Positions 7,912 to 16,055 of a DNA stretch of 64,000 bases are shown one piece after another. Position 1 is the first letter of the stretch, and each line of letters starts with the position of its first letter. The stretch is from an uncultured Clostridium sp. Its GTDB lineage: Bacteria; Bacillota; Clostridia; Clostridiales; Clostridiaceae. A program made the position numbers and the translations under genes. The stretch lies in the NCBI GenBank assembly GCA_937927335.1, contig CALBDU010000079.1, forward strand, positions 1-64,000, read 5' to 3'. The notes beneath the pieces were generated by a model. The model was not told the DNA's origin. It saw only the letters and a program-made list of their open reading frames with translations, and searched no databases.

Positions 7912-9302
7912 TGTTTTTCCTCTCTTTCCATTTTGATTATCAATATTTCTTTTGTACTGCTGTCAATTTTAAAGTTGTTGCTTATTTTATATCCTGCTAT
8001 CCACCCAATATTGTCATTAAAGCAGATAAGCGGGATCATATTCCTTTCTTCTCTTGGTACTTTCATATCAATAAAAATATCCTTAAGTTTTCTGCTTCCC
8101 GTCATACCCAATGGATTGAACCGGTCACCGTTTCTTCTAAACCTCAGAGTTATGTTATTTGATACTTTATCTCCATCGAAATACTTTATATTCTCAGATA
8201 TAGGATACTGCTCTCCAGTGTAAGGAATCCTGCCAATGATTATTTTTAATCCTAAATCCGGAATATAATTTTGCCCTGTATGAAGGTTGTAAACTACATT
8301 GGTGTCAAAGCTTGCCCTTAATTCTTTAATTTTTCTGGATATATGAATATCTCCATAACAATTTACTGCAATTAGTTCATTAGGAAGCATAGTCATCTTT
8401 CCAGTAGCACCTTTTTGAAGCTCTAGTATTTGACATATGTGCAGCCTTTCAAAATTATTAAGATTGCCGATAAGACAAAGAAACGCCTTCCTGATTACTC
8501 TAGTAACAACAGCTTCGTGATCAAGAAAGCCTTCCTTAGATATTATAACCCTATCCTCTTTAATGGTACAATATCTTTTATACATTTTTTCAGAAATCTC
8601 TTCCAAATAATCACTGTCTACCCTTGAATTCTCCGCAATCCTGCTCAATGTGCCTATTATATCTCTGTTAAAGTTTTTCTGAATATAGGGTACAAGCTCC
8701 AATCTTATCTTATTTCTGGCATAAATATTCTCAAAATTAGTTTTGTCTATTCTTGGCTCAAGATTATTGTTAATGCAGTACTGTTCTATTTCATCTCTGG
8801 AGCAGAACAGGAGGGGTCTTATATATACACCTTCCCTTACAGGTTTGATACCACCCAGGCCTTCCAGACCAGCACCCCTGATTATTCTCATAAGAACTGT
8901 TTCCGCCTGATCATTTAAATTGTGGGCTATAGCAATTTTGTCAGCATTATTCTCGACTTTTAGCTTTTGAAAAAACTCATATCTAAAATCCCTTCCTGCA
9001 GTTTCGCAGGAAACGTTTCTTTCTATTGAAATCTTATGTATATCAGCTTTAATTGATGAAAAAGCAATACCATTTATTTTGCAGAATTCCCTTACATAGT
9101 TCTCATCCTCATCTGCTTCAGAACCTCTAAGGCCGTGGTTAACGTGAGCAGCTACCAGCTTTAGTGAAAAAGAATCCCTTAGGTTCATCAGCACATGGAG
9201 CAGGCACATGGAATCCGGCCCTCCGGATACTGCCACAATTACTTTGTCTCCCTGGTTAAGCATATTATTGTTTTTAATAGTATCGATTATTTTATCTATC
9301 AA
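7908..9302 (-). CDS. tilS: tRNA(Ile)-lysidine synthetase
   Basis: Modifies C34 of the CAU-anticodon tRNA-Ile to lysidine so that it reads AUA. The N-terminal PP-loop domain has the ATP signature VAVSGGPDSMCLLHVL (about residues 23-38), and the core continues with AAHVNHGLRGSEADEDE and AIAHNLNDQAETVLMRI. The C-terminal half fits the TilS substrate-binding domains (FRRNGDRFNPLGMTGSRKLKDIF). I chose the TTG at 9302 (465 residues), because the protein then begins MIDKII as in relatives and a GTGATG element lies just upstream. A TTG five codons earlier (9317) is the alternative. Confidence 0.94.
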   Translation of the reverse strand: MIDKIIDTIKNNNMLNQGDKVIVAVSGGPDSMCLLHVLMNLRDSFSLKLVAAHVNHGLRGSEADEDENYVREFCKINGIAFSSIKADIHKISIERNVSCETAGRDFRYEFFQKLKVENNADKIAIAHNLNDQAETVLMRIIRGAGLEGLGGIKPVREGVYIRPLLFCSRDEIEQYCINNNLEPRIDKTNFENIYARNKIRLELVPYIQKNFNRDIIGTLSRIAENSRVDSDYLEEISEKMYKRYCTIKEDRVIISKEGFLDHEAVVTRVIRKAFLCLIGNLNNFERLHICQILELQKGATGKMTMLPNELIAVNCYGDIHISRKIKELRASFDTNVVYNLHTGQNYIPDLGLKIIIGRIPYTGEQYPISENIKYFDGDKVSNNITLRFRRNGDRFNPLGMTGSRKLKDIFIDMKVPREERNMIPLICFNDNIGWIAGYKISNNFKIDSSTKEILIIKMEREEKQ

Positions 9303-9351
9303 AACATCACATCCCAAGTTTTTTAGTTATTTTATTATAACATAAAAATAA

Positions 9352-9381
9352 TTGAGAAAGAAAAACTGTTTTCCTTCTCAA
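9352..9381 (-). terminator. Intrinsic terminator of spoIIE
   Basis: A stem of about 14 bp (TTGAGAAGGAAAAC with TTTTTCTTTCTCAA, one mismatch) is followed on the minus strand by TTATTTTTATG, seven bases after the spoIIE stop codon. Confidence 0.8.
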
Positions 9382-9387
9382 CTATTT

Positions 9388-11775
9388 TTAATAAAGACTG
9401 TATACCTTTTCTACTATTACCGTCATATCATCCCTAACCTTGCCTCCGCTAAGTTCTTTTGCCTTAGATAAAATTGCACTGCATAATTCTTCAGGACTTG
9501 TATAGTTTTTATTATTGAGGAATTCCTCAATCCATTCATCCTTTCCTGGAGCAGAGCTGTCATAATCAACCACTCCGTCACTGAGCATTACAATAAAGTC
9601 ACCATTTTTAATCTTCTTTTTATTAACATCAATATCTACACTATCCAGCACCCCCATGGGTAAAGTTCTTGATTTAACTGGTATAACCTCCCTGGAGGTT
9701 TTTATAAAGCTGGATGCTGCACCAACCTTTATAAAGTCCACTTCCCCTGTGTATAAATCAACATTACTTATGTCTACTGTGGAAAACTTTTCATTTTCCG
9801 AAAACTTAATGCTGAGCATAGAATTAACTATGTTTATAGCAGTGAACTTGCTGAATCCTGATTTCGAGAATTTATGAAGCAGTTCCACAGCTGCACTGCT
9901 TTCCCTTTTCGCATCAGGACCCGATCCCATACCATCACTTAATATTGTCATAAAACTGCCATCATCCAGCCTGCTGTTTAAATAACTGTCCCCGCTGTAT
10001 TTTTCCCCATCCTTACAGCAGCTTTTTACACAAGCTGCTATATGATACTTTGGTGTTTCCTCAAGAGTCAGGCTGCAGGTATTTTCTCCGTGATTTAAGC
10101 TGCAGCCCTCCTGGCTAACACACATACATTTTTCTGTTACCTCATTTATAAGGGGCAGAATTGATTTTATACATAACTGCCTTCCTCCACAGTGATCCAT
10201 GTCCAGCTTTATGATAAGTCTTCCGTTTTTATTGTTATAGGATAATATATCCCTGAACTTTATATCGTTTTTGTTTAAAACTCTTCTGATATTATTCTCC
10301 ACCACATTATTAAAATTAATATCGCAATCAAAATTTTCGGCTATCTCGCTAATTGATTTTGCAATATTATTTATCTGTCCTGCTAGTATTTCTCTATTTT
10401 CGCTAAGGCGCTTATTCCACATTTCATTCATTATAAAATTATTAATAATGTCCTGGGCGTTGTTAATCAGTGCAGTCCTTTTTACACACTTTCTTTCAAT
10501 TTCTTCAGGTATGCTGCATTTATTTTCCTGGAAGCTTTCTATCATTTCAGCAAAGGCACTGTAGGTTTGGTAATACTCCCTTTTCCAGCACATTGATTTC
10601 ATATTGCAGCTGCTGCAAACCCTGTCTCCAAGGGTCTCAATCAACGCACAAGACTTTCCCTTCATCGCCAGCTTGTCATTATCCACAAGCTTTCCAAGAA
10701 CATTAGACATATTCAAAAGCACGTCTGAAAAGTTATCAAGCTTCTTTAATAAAAGCTCCTTTATCCTTACAGTATAATTGTCCTGAAGCAGGTCCTGTTT
10801 TCTTTCCCAGTCCAGCTCCAGTTCTGCTCTGGAAAGAAATCTCCCTGGTATAAGGAAAAATATTATACAGCTTATGATACATTCCAAAATAGTAAGCTCA
10901 GTGCCCATATTGGAGTACATCTTTATTATGGCAAAGGCCAGCATAAAGGAGATTCCGCTGATCCATTTCCCACCTTCCTTAAATATTCCTCCCAGCATCC
11001 CGCAAAGACCGAAAAAGCCCACGTAAGCAGTCATACTACTGGATGTTATCCCGATGATCATACCTGCTGCCACACCGCATGCCGCCCCAGAGGTACTTCC
11101 CTTAACATATCCGATTATAAGGATAAAGGTCAAAGCTATAACATTCCTCAGGGAAATATTATTTATGCTTATACCCCAGGTACCTGCAATAGTTAGCGAC
11201 AATAATACTGCCATAGACATTATTTCTTCACTTTTATATAAATGCCTCGTATTTATTTGCTTAATGCATAATAAGGAATTATCCATAATATAATACAATG
11301 GGAATATACTTGCAGTTTCAAATAAAGAATTAATTATGCACATATATGAATCAATATGTTGTATCAGCATATTATATAAGCACATTAAAACAAGTACTGT
11401 GATCAGTGCAGTTGATAGCCTTAATAACCTGCCTTTGTTTCTTAGAGCGCAGCCCAGTCCTGTTACAGCCCCCACAGCAATTATATATGCCGGAAGATTG
11501 TTTAAATTACCATTCAGGCTTATATATCCAAGCAGCACCCCGCAACCTGATATAACTGATATTCTGTTATCCTCTCTAATGGTAACTGCTAAAAGAAATG
11601 CAAGCCCAAAAGGAGCCATTAAATTAATCATAATAACCCGGCTGATAAGAAGGGCTGCCATGAAATATGAAACACCATAAACAACCTTATGTAAGTTTAA
11701 TTCACTTTTATTATGATCTTCTCTTTTTACTTTCTTTATCCTTTGGTATGGATATACCTCTGCATCAAACTGCAT
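9388..11775 (-). CDS. spoIIE: Stage II sporulation protein E (PP2C phosphatase)
   Basis: Membrane serine phosphatase that dephosphorylates SpoIIAA to activate sigma-F in the forespore and helps place the polar septum. The 795 residues begin with a short cytoplasmic stretch, then a block of about ten hydrophobic segments (roughly 32-310). A central regulatory region has a CSSCNMKSMCWKR cysteine cluster. The C-terminal PP2C domain has the metal-binding motifs ILSDGMGSGPDAKRESSA and VMLSDGVVDYDSSAPGK. Size and layout match Bacillus SpoIIE. A promoter with long spacing lies at 11808-11840. The ATG has a GAGGTGGTGAT ribosome-binding site. Confidence 0.97.
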   Translation of the reverse strand: MQFDAEVYPYQRIKKVKREDHNKSELNLHKVVYGVSYFMAALLISRVIMINLMAPFGLAFLLAVTIREDNRISVISGCGVLLGYISLNGNLNNLPAYIIAVGAVTGLGCALRNKGRLLRLSTALITVLVLMCLYNMLIQHIDSYMCIINSLFETASIFPLYYIMDNSLLCIKQINTRHLYKSEEIMSMAVLLSLTIAGTWGISINNISLRNVIALTFILIIGYVKGSTSGAACGVAAGMIIGITSSSMTAYVGFFGLCGMLGGIFKEGGKWISGISFMLAFAIIKMYSNMGTELTILECIISCIIFFLIPGRFLSRAELELDWERKQDLLQDNYTVRIKELLLKKLDNFSDVLLNMSNVLGKLVDNDKLAMKGKSCALIETLGDRVCSSCNMKSMCWKREYYQTYSAFAEMIESFQENKCSIPEEIERKCVKRTALINNAQDIINNFIMNEMWNKRLSENREILAGQINNIAKSISEIAENFDCDINFNNVVENNIRRVLNKNDIKFRDILSYNNKNGRLIIKLDMDHCGGRQLCIKSILPLINEVTEKCMCVSQEGCSLNHGENTCSLTLEETPKYHIAACVKSCCKDGEKYSGDSYLNSRLDDGSFMTILSDGMGSGPDAKRESSAAVELLHKFSKSGFSKFTAINIVNSMLSIKFSENEKFSTVDISNVDLYTGEVDFIKVGAASSFIKTSREVIPVKSRTLPMGVLDSVDIDVNKKKIKNGDFIVMLSDGVVDYDSSAPGKDEWIEEFLNNKNYTSPEELCSAILSKAKELSGGKVRDDMTVIVEKVYSLY

Positions 11776-11807
11776 TTAATCACCACCTCAATTTTGACTA
11801 CGAGAAA

Positions 11808-11840
11808 AGTATACCAAAATTTAATGGAAATAATTGTCAT
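11808..11840 (-). promoter_or_regulatory. Putative spoIIE promoter with 21-bp spacing
   Basis: Minus-strand ATGACA (11835-11840) and TATACT (11808-11813) are separated by 21 bp. Unusually long spacing is a known trait of Spo0A-activated sigma-A promoters such as spoIIG and spoIIE in B. subtilis. The plus-strand TTGTCATT at 11834-11841 loosely resembles a Spo0A box. The leader would be about 25 nt. Confidence 0.55.
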
Positions 11841-11866
11841 TTGGTGAGGCGGTCACCAATTTTTTT
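11841..11866 (+). terminator. Terminator-like hairpin with plus-strand polarity, no plus-strand gene upstream
   Basis: TTGGTGA (11841-11847) pairs with TCACCAA (11853-11859) across a 5-nt loop and is followed by TTTTTTTT. By structure it would stop plus-strand transcription, yet genes on both sides are on the minus strand. It abuts the spoIIE -35 box, so it may be a protein-binding palindrome. Confidence 0.4.
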
Positions 11867-11911
11867 TCGGACATTTATATCTAGAATTCTTTAAAACAAT
11901 ACAAAATAAAA

Positions 11912-11930
11912 AGAGACCAATGTGGTCTCT
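11912..11930 (-). terminator. Terminator of the tRNA operon
   Basis: AGAGACCA/TGGTCTCT with a 3-nt loop, followed on the minus strand by TTTTTATTTTG, lies four bases after the tRNA-Met CCA end. Confidence 0.85.
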
Positions 11931-11934
11931 TATC

Positions 11935-12011
11935 TGGTAGCGGAAATAGGACTTGAACCTACGACACTTCGGGTATGAACCGAATGCTCTAGCCAGCTGA
12001 GCTATTCCGCC
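11935..12011 (-). tRNA. tRNA-Met (CAT), elongator
   Basis: The reverse complement starts GGCGGAATAGCTCAG and has the anticodon stem-loop TTCGG-TTCATAC-CCGAA, T-loop GTTCAAG and an encoded ACCA end. The G1 start with a paired acceptor stem makes it an elongator type. The CAT anticodon could in principle belong to a lysidine-modified tRNA-Ile, but the body resembles tRNA-Met. Confidence 0.9.
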
Positions 12012-12022
12012 ATATAAAATTG

Positions 12023-12098
<76 letters not shown>

Positions 12099-12110
12099 AC
12101 ATTAAAATTT

Positions 12111-12201
12111 TGGTGCTGAAGACCGGAATCGAACCGGTACGGGAGGTAAGTCCCGCAGGATTTTAAGTCCTGTGCGTCTGCCAGTTCCGCCACTCCAGCA
12201 C
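12111..12201 (-). tRNA. tRNA-Leu (TAA)
   Basis: A 91-nt class II tRNA with a long variable arm (GCGGGACTTACCTCCCGT), the anticodon TAA in GGACTTAAAATCC, T-loop GTTCGATTCC and encoded CCA. The acceptor stem GTGCTGG pairs with TCAGCAC. First gene of the cluster on the minus strand. Confidence 0.95.
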
Positions 12202-12316
12202 GTATTGTCATTTTTCTTATCGACAACATAGTTTATTATAATAGATAAACCCACATGTGTCAATATAAAATTAATTAGTTATAAAAAAATATAAAAGGCT
12301 TGGTAAAGCCTTTAAA

Positions 12317-12730
12317 TTAATAATTTGAACTTTTTCTATATCCACGGCATTTAGAATCCTGGTGCTTTTTTATATCCTGGAATCTTTCTTCGCTGTCCTT
12401 TAAAAACTTGCTTAGTCTGTCTTCAAAATTCCCCTGAACAGATTTGGACTTTTCTTTGGACCAATCAATTTCAGTAGGCTTTACAGATGCCTTTTTTTCC
12501 GGTATAGCTTGTTTAATTGAAAGGCTTATTTTACCATTCTCATCGATTGATATAACCTTTACCTTAATTTTATCCTTTTCCTTTAAATGATCTCTTATGT
12601 TTTTTACATAGGTATCTGATACCTCGGATATGTGTACCAAACCTGTTTTTCCGTCTACATCGATAAATGCGCCAAAATTTGTAATGTTAACTACTGTACC
12701 TTCAATTATGCTTCCTGCCACTAAGGTCAT
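12317..12730 (-). CDS. S1 RNA-binding domain protein (YabR-like)
   Basis: A 137-residue protein whose first 75 residues form one S1/OB-fold RNA-binding domain (GSIIEGTVVNITNFGAFIDVDGK, then GLVHISEVSD and KVKVISIDENGKISLSIKQ). The C-terminal tail is charged and lysine-rich. It corresponds in position and layout to YabR, which follows divIC in Bacillus. Its exact RNA target is unknown. The ATG has an AAGGAGGAA ribosome-binding site. It is 60 nt downstream of divIC. Confidence 0.9.
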   Translation of the reverse strand: MTLVAGSIIEGTVVNITNFGAFIDVDGKTGLVHISEVSDTYVKNIRDHLKEKDKIKVKVISIDENGKISLSIKQAIPEKKASVKPTEIDWSKEKSKSVQGNFEDRLSKFLKDSEERFQDIKKHQDSKCRGYRKSSNY

Positions 12731-12790
12731 ATTAAAAAGATTCCTCCTTAAATAAATGTTTATATAAAATAAATTATGAACATGAAAAAT

Positions 12791-13063
12791 TTAATTTTTC
12801 GAGTCAATTACAGGAGTCTCACCTTCCTTAATAAGACCAAGCCGTTCTCTTGCAAGTTTCTCTATGTATGCATCAGATTTTGACATCTTAATTTCATCCT
12901 GTAATTTTTGATTTTTTTCTTTTGCACTAAGTTCTTCCTGCTGCACTATTTTCATCTCTTTGCTTATCCTGTACATGGTCACCTGTTGTGAAATAAATAT
13001 ATAACATATGTTCCCAAAAATCAATAATAAAATTGCAAATTTTACTTTTTGTTTTTTTCTCAT
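12791..13063 (-). CDS. divIC: Septum formation initiator, FtsL/DivIC family
   Basis: Small bitopic division protein of the FtsB/DivIC type, acting with DivIB and FtsL at the septum. The 90 residues comprise a basic cytoplasmic tip (MRKKQKVK), one transmembrane helix (about 8-28) and an extracellular coiled coil (about 30-60). The tail AYIEKLARERLGLIKEGE is the family signature. It sits between yabQ and yabR, as in B. subtilis. Confidence 0.92.
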   Translation of the reverse strand: MRKKQKVKFAILLLIFGNICYIFISQQVTMYRISKEMKIVQQEELSAKEKNQKLQDEIKMSKSDAYIEKLARERLGLIKEGETPVIDSKN

Positions 13064-13133
13064 ATAATCAATATCCTTTCGAAGGAATACAGCCTAAGCC
13101 ATAACTATATTCTAAATTGAAATCGGAGTTTCT

Positions 13134-13544
13134 TCAAGGTTTTTTTTTAATTTCTTTGTTAATACCCATATAATTAATTAATAATTCAAAAGGGAGACAT
13201 AATATATTTACAGTCACCCTCAAAACTTTTCCTGTTATGTTAAATATTTTATGTGAAATAGAAATAAATATCTTGCTGAAAAAAAGCAGATAGAATCCAA
13301 GACCTGCACTTATACAAAGGTAAACATATGCACTTATAAAGGCATAGTCATTTACTGATAAGAAAATAAAAACAATTAATGCTGTAAATATCCAAAACAG
13401 GATATCTTCTATAAAGGTTACTACTCTGTTGGGATTCTGTATACCCCTTATCAATCTGTATAGGTCAAAAAACACACCAGTGATAATACCTGCAATAATG
13501 CTCATAAAAGCCAGCATTGCCTGCTGGCCTACTGATATAACCAT
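13134..13544 (-). CDS. yabQ: Spore cortex biosynthesis protein YabQ
   Basis: Integral membrane protein needed for spore cortex formation in Bacillus. The 136 residues have an N-terminal amphipathic/transmembrane region (QQAMLAFMSIIAGIITGVFF), the conserved DLYRLIRGIQNPNRVVTFIEDILFW stretch split by the membrane, and further segments at about 55-95. It starts eight bases after the yabP stop, so the pair is likely one operon in the mother cell. Confidence 0.88.
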   Translation of the reverse strand: MVISVGQQAMLAFMSIIAGIITGVFFDLYRLIRGIQNPNRVVTFIEDILFWIFTALIVFIFLSVNDYAFISAYVYLCISAGLGFYLLFFSKIFISISHKIFNITGKVLRVTVNILCLPFELLINYMGINKEIKKKP

Positions 13545-13552
13545 AATTCCAC

Positions 13553-13843
13553 CTATTTAAACAGTCTCTTGAGTAGGTTCTCTTTTTGAGGCTTTACCTG
13601 TTCATTATTATAAAAAAATGCATCAATGGAGCCTACGATTACAATATCTCCATTCTGAACATCAAGTCTATTCATTTTAAGCTCAGAACCCTTTACTGTT
13701 AATCCTCCAAGATTGCTCTTTAAAACGATCTTCTCGTCATTAAAGCTTACAACTTCCTTTACCCCGTTTAAGGATAGTTTTTTTCTGTTTTCCAAAGTCA
13801 TAATACCCTTTTTCTCTTCTGCCTTAATCTCTCTTTTTTCCAT
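13553..13843 (-). CDS. yabP: Sporulation protein YabP
   Basis: Small spore-coat/cortex assembly protein of the YabP/YqfC family. The core motif NRKKLSLNGVKEVVSFNDEK and the beta-rich GSELKMNRLDVQNGDIVIVGSIDAFFY are characteristic. I chose the ATG at 13843 (96 residues; Bacillus YabP is about 100) because GGAGG lies eight bases upstream. An upstream ATG (13849) is too close to that site, and a start at 13891 would add a non-conserved tail. A sigma-E-like promoter precedes it. Confidence 0.9.
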   Translation of the reverse strand: MEKREIKAEEKKGIMTLENRKKLSLNGVKEVVSFNDEKIVLKSNLGGLTVKGSELKMNRLDVQNGDIVIVGSIDAFFYNNEQVKPQKENLLKRLFK

Positions 13844-13866
13844 ATTCATCGCCTCCACTTGTATAA

Positions 13867-13896
13867 AATATATGCAAAAGCTTTGGCTCATATTAC
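13867..13896 (-). promoter_or_regulatory. Sigma-E-like promoter for yabP-yabQ
   Basis: Minus-strand GTAATATG (13889-13896) and CATATATT (13867-13874) are separated by 14 bp. They fit the sigma-E pattern (KMATATT, then CATAyAhT). In B. subtilis yabPQ is expressed by sigma-E. The predicted leader is about 17 nt. Confidence 0.45.
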
Positions 13897-13900
13897 AAAT

Positions 13901-14161
13901 TTATTCAGTATCCTCTTCACCGGATAAAATTATATACATGTTTTGAGCATCTTCCTTTTTTACATGGTCGCTAACATTTGCAATTTTTGCCTGAAGCATT
14001 TTACTAGCAAACCTTATTTCGATAATGTCCCCTTCTTTTACATCGGTACCAGCTTTAGCAACTTTCCCGTTTATACTTACCCTTCCACCGTCACAGGCTT
14101 CTTTTGCTACTGTTCTCCTCTTTATTATTCTCGAAACCTTTAAATATTTGTCCAGCCTCAT
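13901..14161 (-). CDS. S4-domain RNA-binding protein (YabO/HslR-like)
   Basis: An 86-residue S4-like RNA-binding domain protein (MRLDKYLKVSRIIKRR, then GGRVSINGKVAKAGTDVKEGDIIEI). In Bacillus this gene (yabO, rqcP) encodes the factor that aids RqcH in C-terminal tailing during ribosome rescue; that role is inferred from family and position. The ATG at 14161 follows GAGGAGGAAATA. It lies between hup and yabP. Confidence 0.9.
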   Translation of the reverse strand: MRLDKYLKVSRIIKRRTVAKEACDGGRVSINGKVAKAGTDVKEGDIIEIRFASKMLQAKIANVSDHVKKEDAQNMYIILSGEEDTE

Positions 14162-14183
14162 TATTTCCTCCTCTTTAAACAAA

Positions 14184-14209
14184 AAAACCTAGATTAAAAC
14201 CTAGGTTTT
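14184..14209 (-). terminator. Intrinsic terminator of hup
   Basis: AAAACCTAG/CTAGGTTTT stem with an 8-nt loop, followed on the minus strand by TTTTGTTT, just after the hup stop codon. It separates hup from the S4-domain gene. Confidence 0.75.
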
Positions 14210-14219
14210 CTGAATTAAA

Positions 14220-14495
14220 CTATTTATTAACTTTATCCTTAAATTCTTTTCCAGCTTTAAATACTGGAACTGTTGATTCTGGTATGTTAATTTCGTCTTT
14301 TGTTCTAGGGTTTCTGCCTACTCTGGCAGCTCTCTTTCTTGTTTCAAATGTTCCAAATCCAACCAACTGAACTTTTTCGCCCTTTTCAAGTGCCTCTTCC
14401 ACACTTTCAATAAATGCTTTTAAAGCAACCTCAGCTTCTTTTTTTGTTGATTTGCTTTTTTCAGCCATACTTGAAATTAAATCTGATTTGTTCAC
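14220..14495 (-). CDS. hup: DNA-binding protein HU
   Basis: Histone-like dimeric protein that bends and compacts DNA. The 91 residues show the full HU pattern: MNKSDLISSMAEKSKSTKKEAE helices, the VQLVGFGTFETRKRAAR strand region and the DNA-intercalating arm GRNPRTKDEINIPESTVPVF with its conserved proline. An AAGGAGG ribosome-binding site precedes the ATG. A sequence matching the sigma-H consensus lies upstream (14546-14575). Confidence 0.96.
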   Translation of the reverse strand: MNKSDLISSMAEKSKSTKKEAEVALKAFIESVEEALEKGEKVQLVGFGTFETRKRAARVGRNPRTKDEINIPESTVPVFKAGKEFKDKVNK

Positions 14496-14545
14496 CTTTG
14501 TTACCTCCTTAAATAATGAGTATGCTCACAGTTTCGCATATAAGC

Positions 14546-14575
14546 ATATTCTTCATGTATTAGGAAAAATCCTTC
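14546..14575 (-). promoter_or_regulatory. Sigma-H-like promoter upstream of hup
   Basis: Minus-strand GAAGGATTT (14567-14575) and GAAGAATAT (14546-14554) match the sigma-H elements RnAGGAwWW and RnnGAATww at every specified position, with 12-bp spacing. Located about 50 nt upstream of the hup start. Confidence 0.5.
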
Positions 14576-14609
14576 TTTTTTTCTAGAAATTTTATAAAAG
14601 TTATAAACT

Positions 14610-16055
14610 TTATTTATTTTTAGCTTCTTCCCATAATTTATCCATCTGATCCAATGTTAACTGGGTTAAAGATACATCTCTAGAAATTGCCTTTTCCTCT
14701 ATATACTGAAATCGGCAGATGAATTTCTCTATAGTATAATTTAATGCAAAATCTGGGTCAATGTCAAGGAATCTGGCAACATTTACTGCTGCAAACAGCA
14801 AATCTCCTATTTCTTCAGCTATTTTTTCCCTTTCATTACATTTATATACATCTAATATCTCATGATATTCTTCCAGAACCTTATCTAGAGCATCTTCAAC
14901 TTTATCCCAGTCGAAGCCCGCCTTGGCAGCCTTCTTTTGAATTTTTTCCGCTCTGATAAGGGAAGGGAGACTCTTAGCTACATGCTTCAGCTCATCAGTA
15001 AAGGACTCATGGCCCTGCTCTTTTCTTTTTATTTTATCCCAATTCACCAATACCTCTTCAGATGAATCTGCAATAGTTGATGAGAATACGTGGGGATGTC
15101 TGCTTACCATCTTGTTATAAACTATATTAACAACATCATTCATATCAAAAAGTTCATTTTCTTTACCTATCCGTGCGTGAAATACTATCTGAAATAGAAC
15201 ATCTCCCAATTCTTCCGCAAGCATGTCATAGTCATTTTCATCTACTGCCTCCAGCACCTCATAGCATTCTTCAATTAAGTACCTTTTAAGGGACTGATGG
15301 GTCTGCTCTCTATCCCATGGGCACCCTCCCTCATTTCTCAGTTTATCCATAACATCCAGGAGATCGTAAATGTCTCTTTTACTCTCTGTGTTTTTAGGTA
15401 TATAAAGGGATGTGAGATAGTCAATGTCATTTTGCCTGTCTATTTCAAAAAGCTTAATTTTTCTGATGCTCTCCTGCCCCTCAATGCCAGCTGCTCTTAC
15501 GAAATAGATTTCTGAATCATCCTTGTAATAATCCATCAGCTTCAGCTTCACTTCAGAAGCAATATATTTATCGTACACCTGTGTAATTACAGTACCGCAC
15601 CTTCTGTCCAGAAGCTGGTTTTCCATATCAAATGCATCAATGATTTTCAAGCCTTCCACAGGGTCTATTTTAACTGCGTCAATAAGGGAATCAATAAAAC
15701 TCACTGCAGGATATATTTTATAATCAATGTTTTTTTCTTTGCAAAGATTTATTATCAAGTTAACTGACTTTTCCGCTACCAGTGGGTGACCTGGCACGGC
15801 ATACACAATATCTCCATATGTGTCATGCTGTTCCAATATGCTCTTTGAGATGTCCATGTATATTTCATCAAAACTGTCAGCACCTTCATATTTGTAATCA
15901 TAGGTTTCAAATTTTATTCCAATGCTACGGATATAATCCACTGTAGGATGTTTCTCTGTTCTCAAAAATATTTTTTGTGAACCCTTTAGCAGTTCAAATG
16001 TACCAACGGTAACCGCATCCTTTGAACCAGGTCCCAAACCTGCTATTCTAATCAA
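14610..16055 (-). CDS. mazG: Tetrapyrrole methylase/MazG fusion protein (YabN)
   Basis: Two-domain protein of 481 residues. Residues 1-220 resemble the SAM-dependent tetrapyrrole (corrin/porphyrin) methylase fold (MIRIAGLGPGSKDAVTVGTFELL, YAVPGHPLVAEKSV). Residues 235-481 are a tandem MazG nucleotide pyrophosphohydrolase (GGCPWDREQTHQSLKRYLIEE, EELGDVLFQIVFHA, then a second EEIGDLLFAAVNVARFL). It probably cleans abnormal NTPs; the methylase half has no demonstrated substrate that I know of. The TTG start is preceded by GGAGGAGTGAA and overlaps the spoVB-like stop by three to four bases. Confidence 0.93.
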   Translation of the reverse strand: MIRIAGLGPGSKDAVTVGTFELLKGSQKIFLRTEKHPTVDYIRSIGIKFETYDYKYEGADSFDEIYMDISKSILEQHDTYGDIVYAVPGHPLVAEKSVNLIINLCKEKNIDYKIYPAVSFIDSLIDAVKIDPVEGLKIIDAFDMENQLLDRRCGTVITQVYDKYIASEVKLKLMDYYKDDSEIYFVRAAGIEGQESIRKIKLFEIDRQNDIDYLTSLYIPKNTESKRDIYDLLDVMDKLRNEGGCPWDREQTHQSLKRYLIEECYEVLEAVDENDYDMLAEELGDVLFQIVFHARIGKENELFDMNDVVNIVYNKMVSRHPHVFSSTIADSSEEVLVNWDKIKRKEQGHESFTDELKHVAKSLPSLIRAEKIQKKAAKAGFDWDKVEDALDKVLEEYHEILDVYKCNEREKIAEEIGDLLFAAVNVARFLDIDPDFALNYTIEKFICRFQYIEEKAISRDVSLTQLTLDQMDKLWEEAKNK

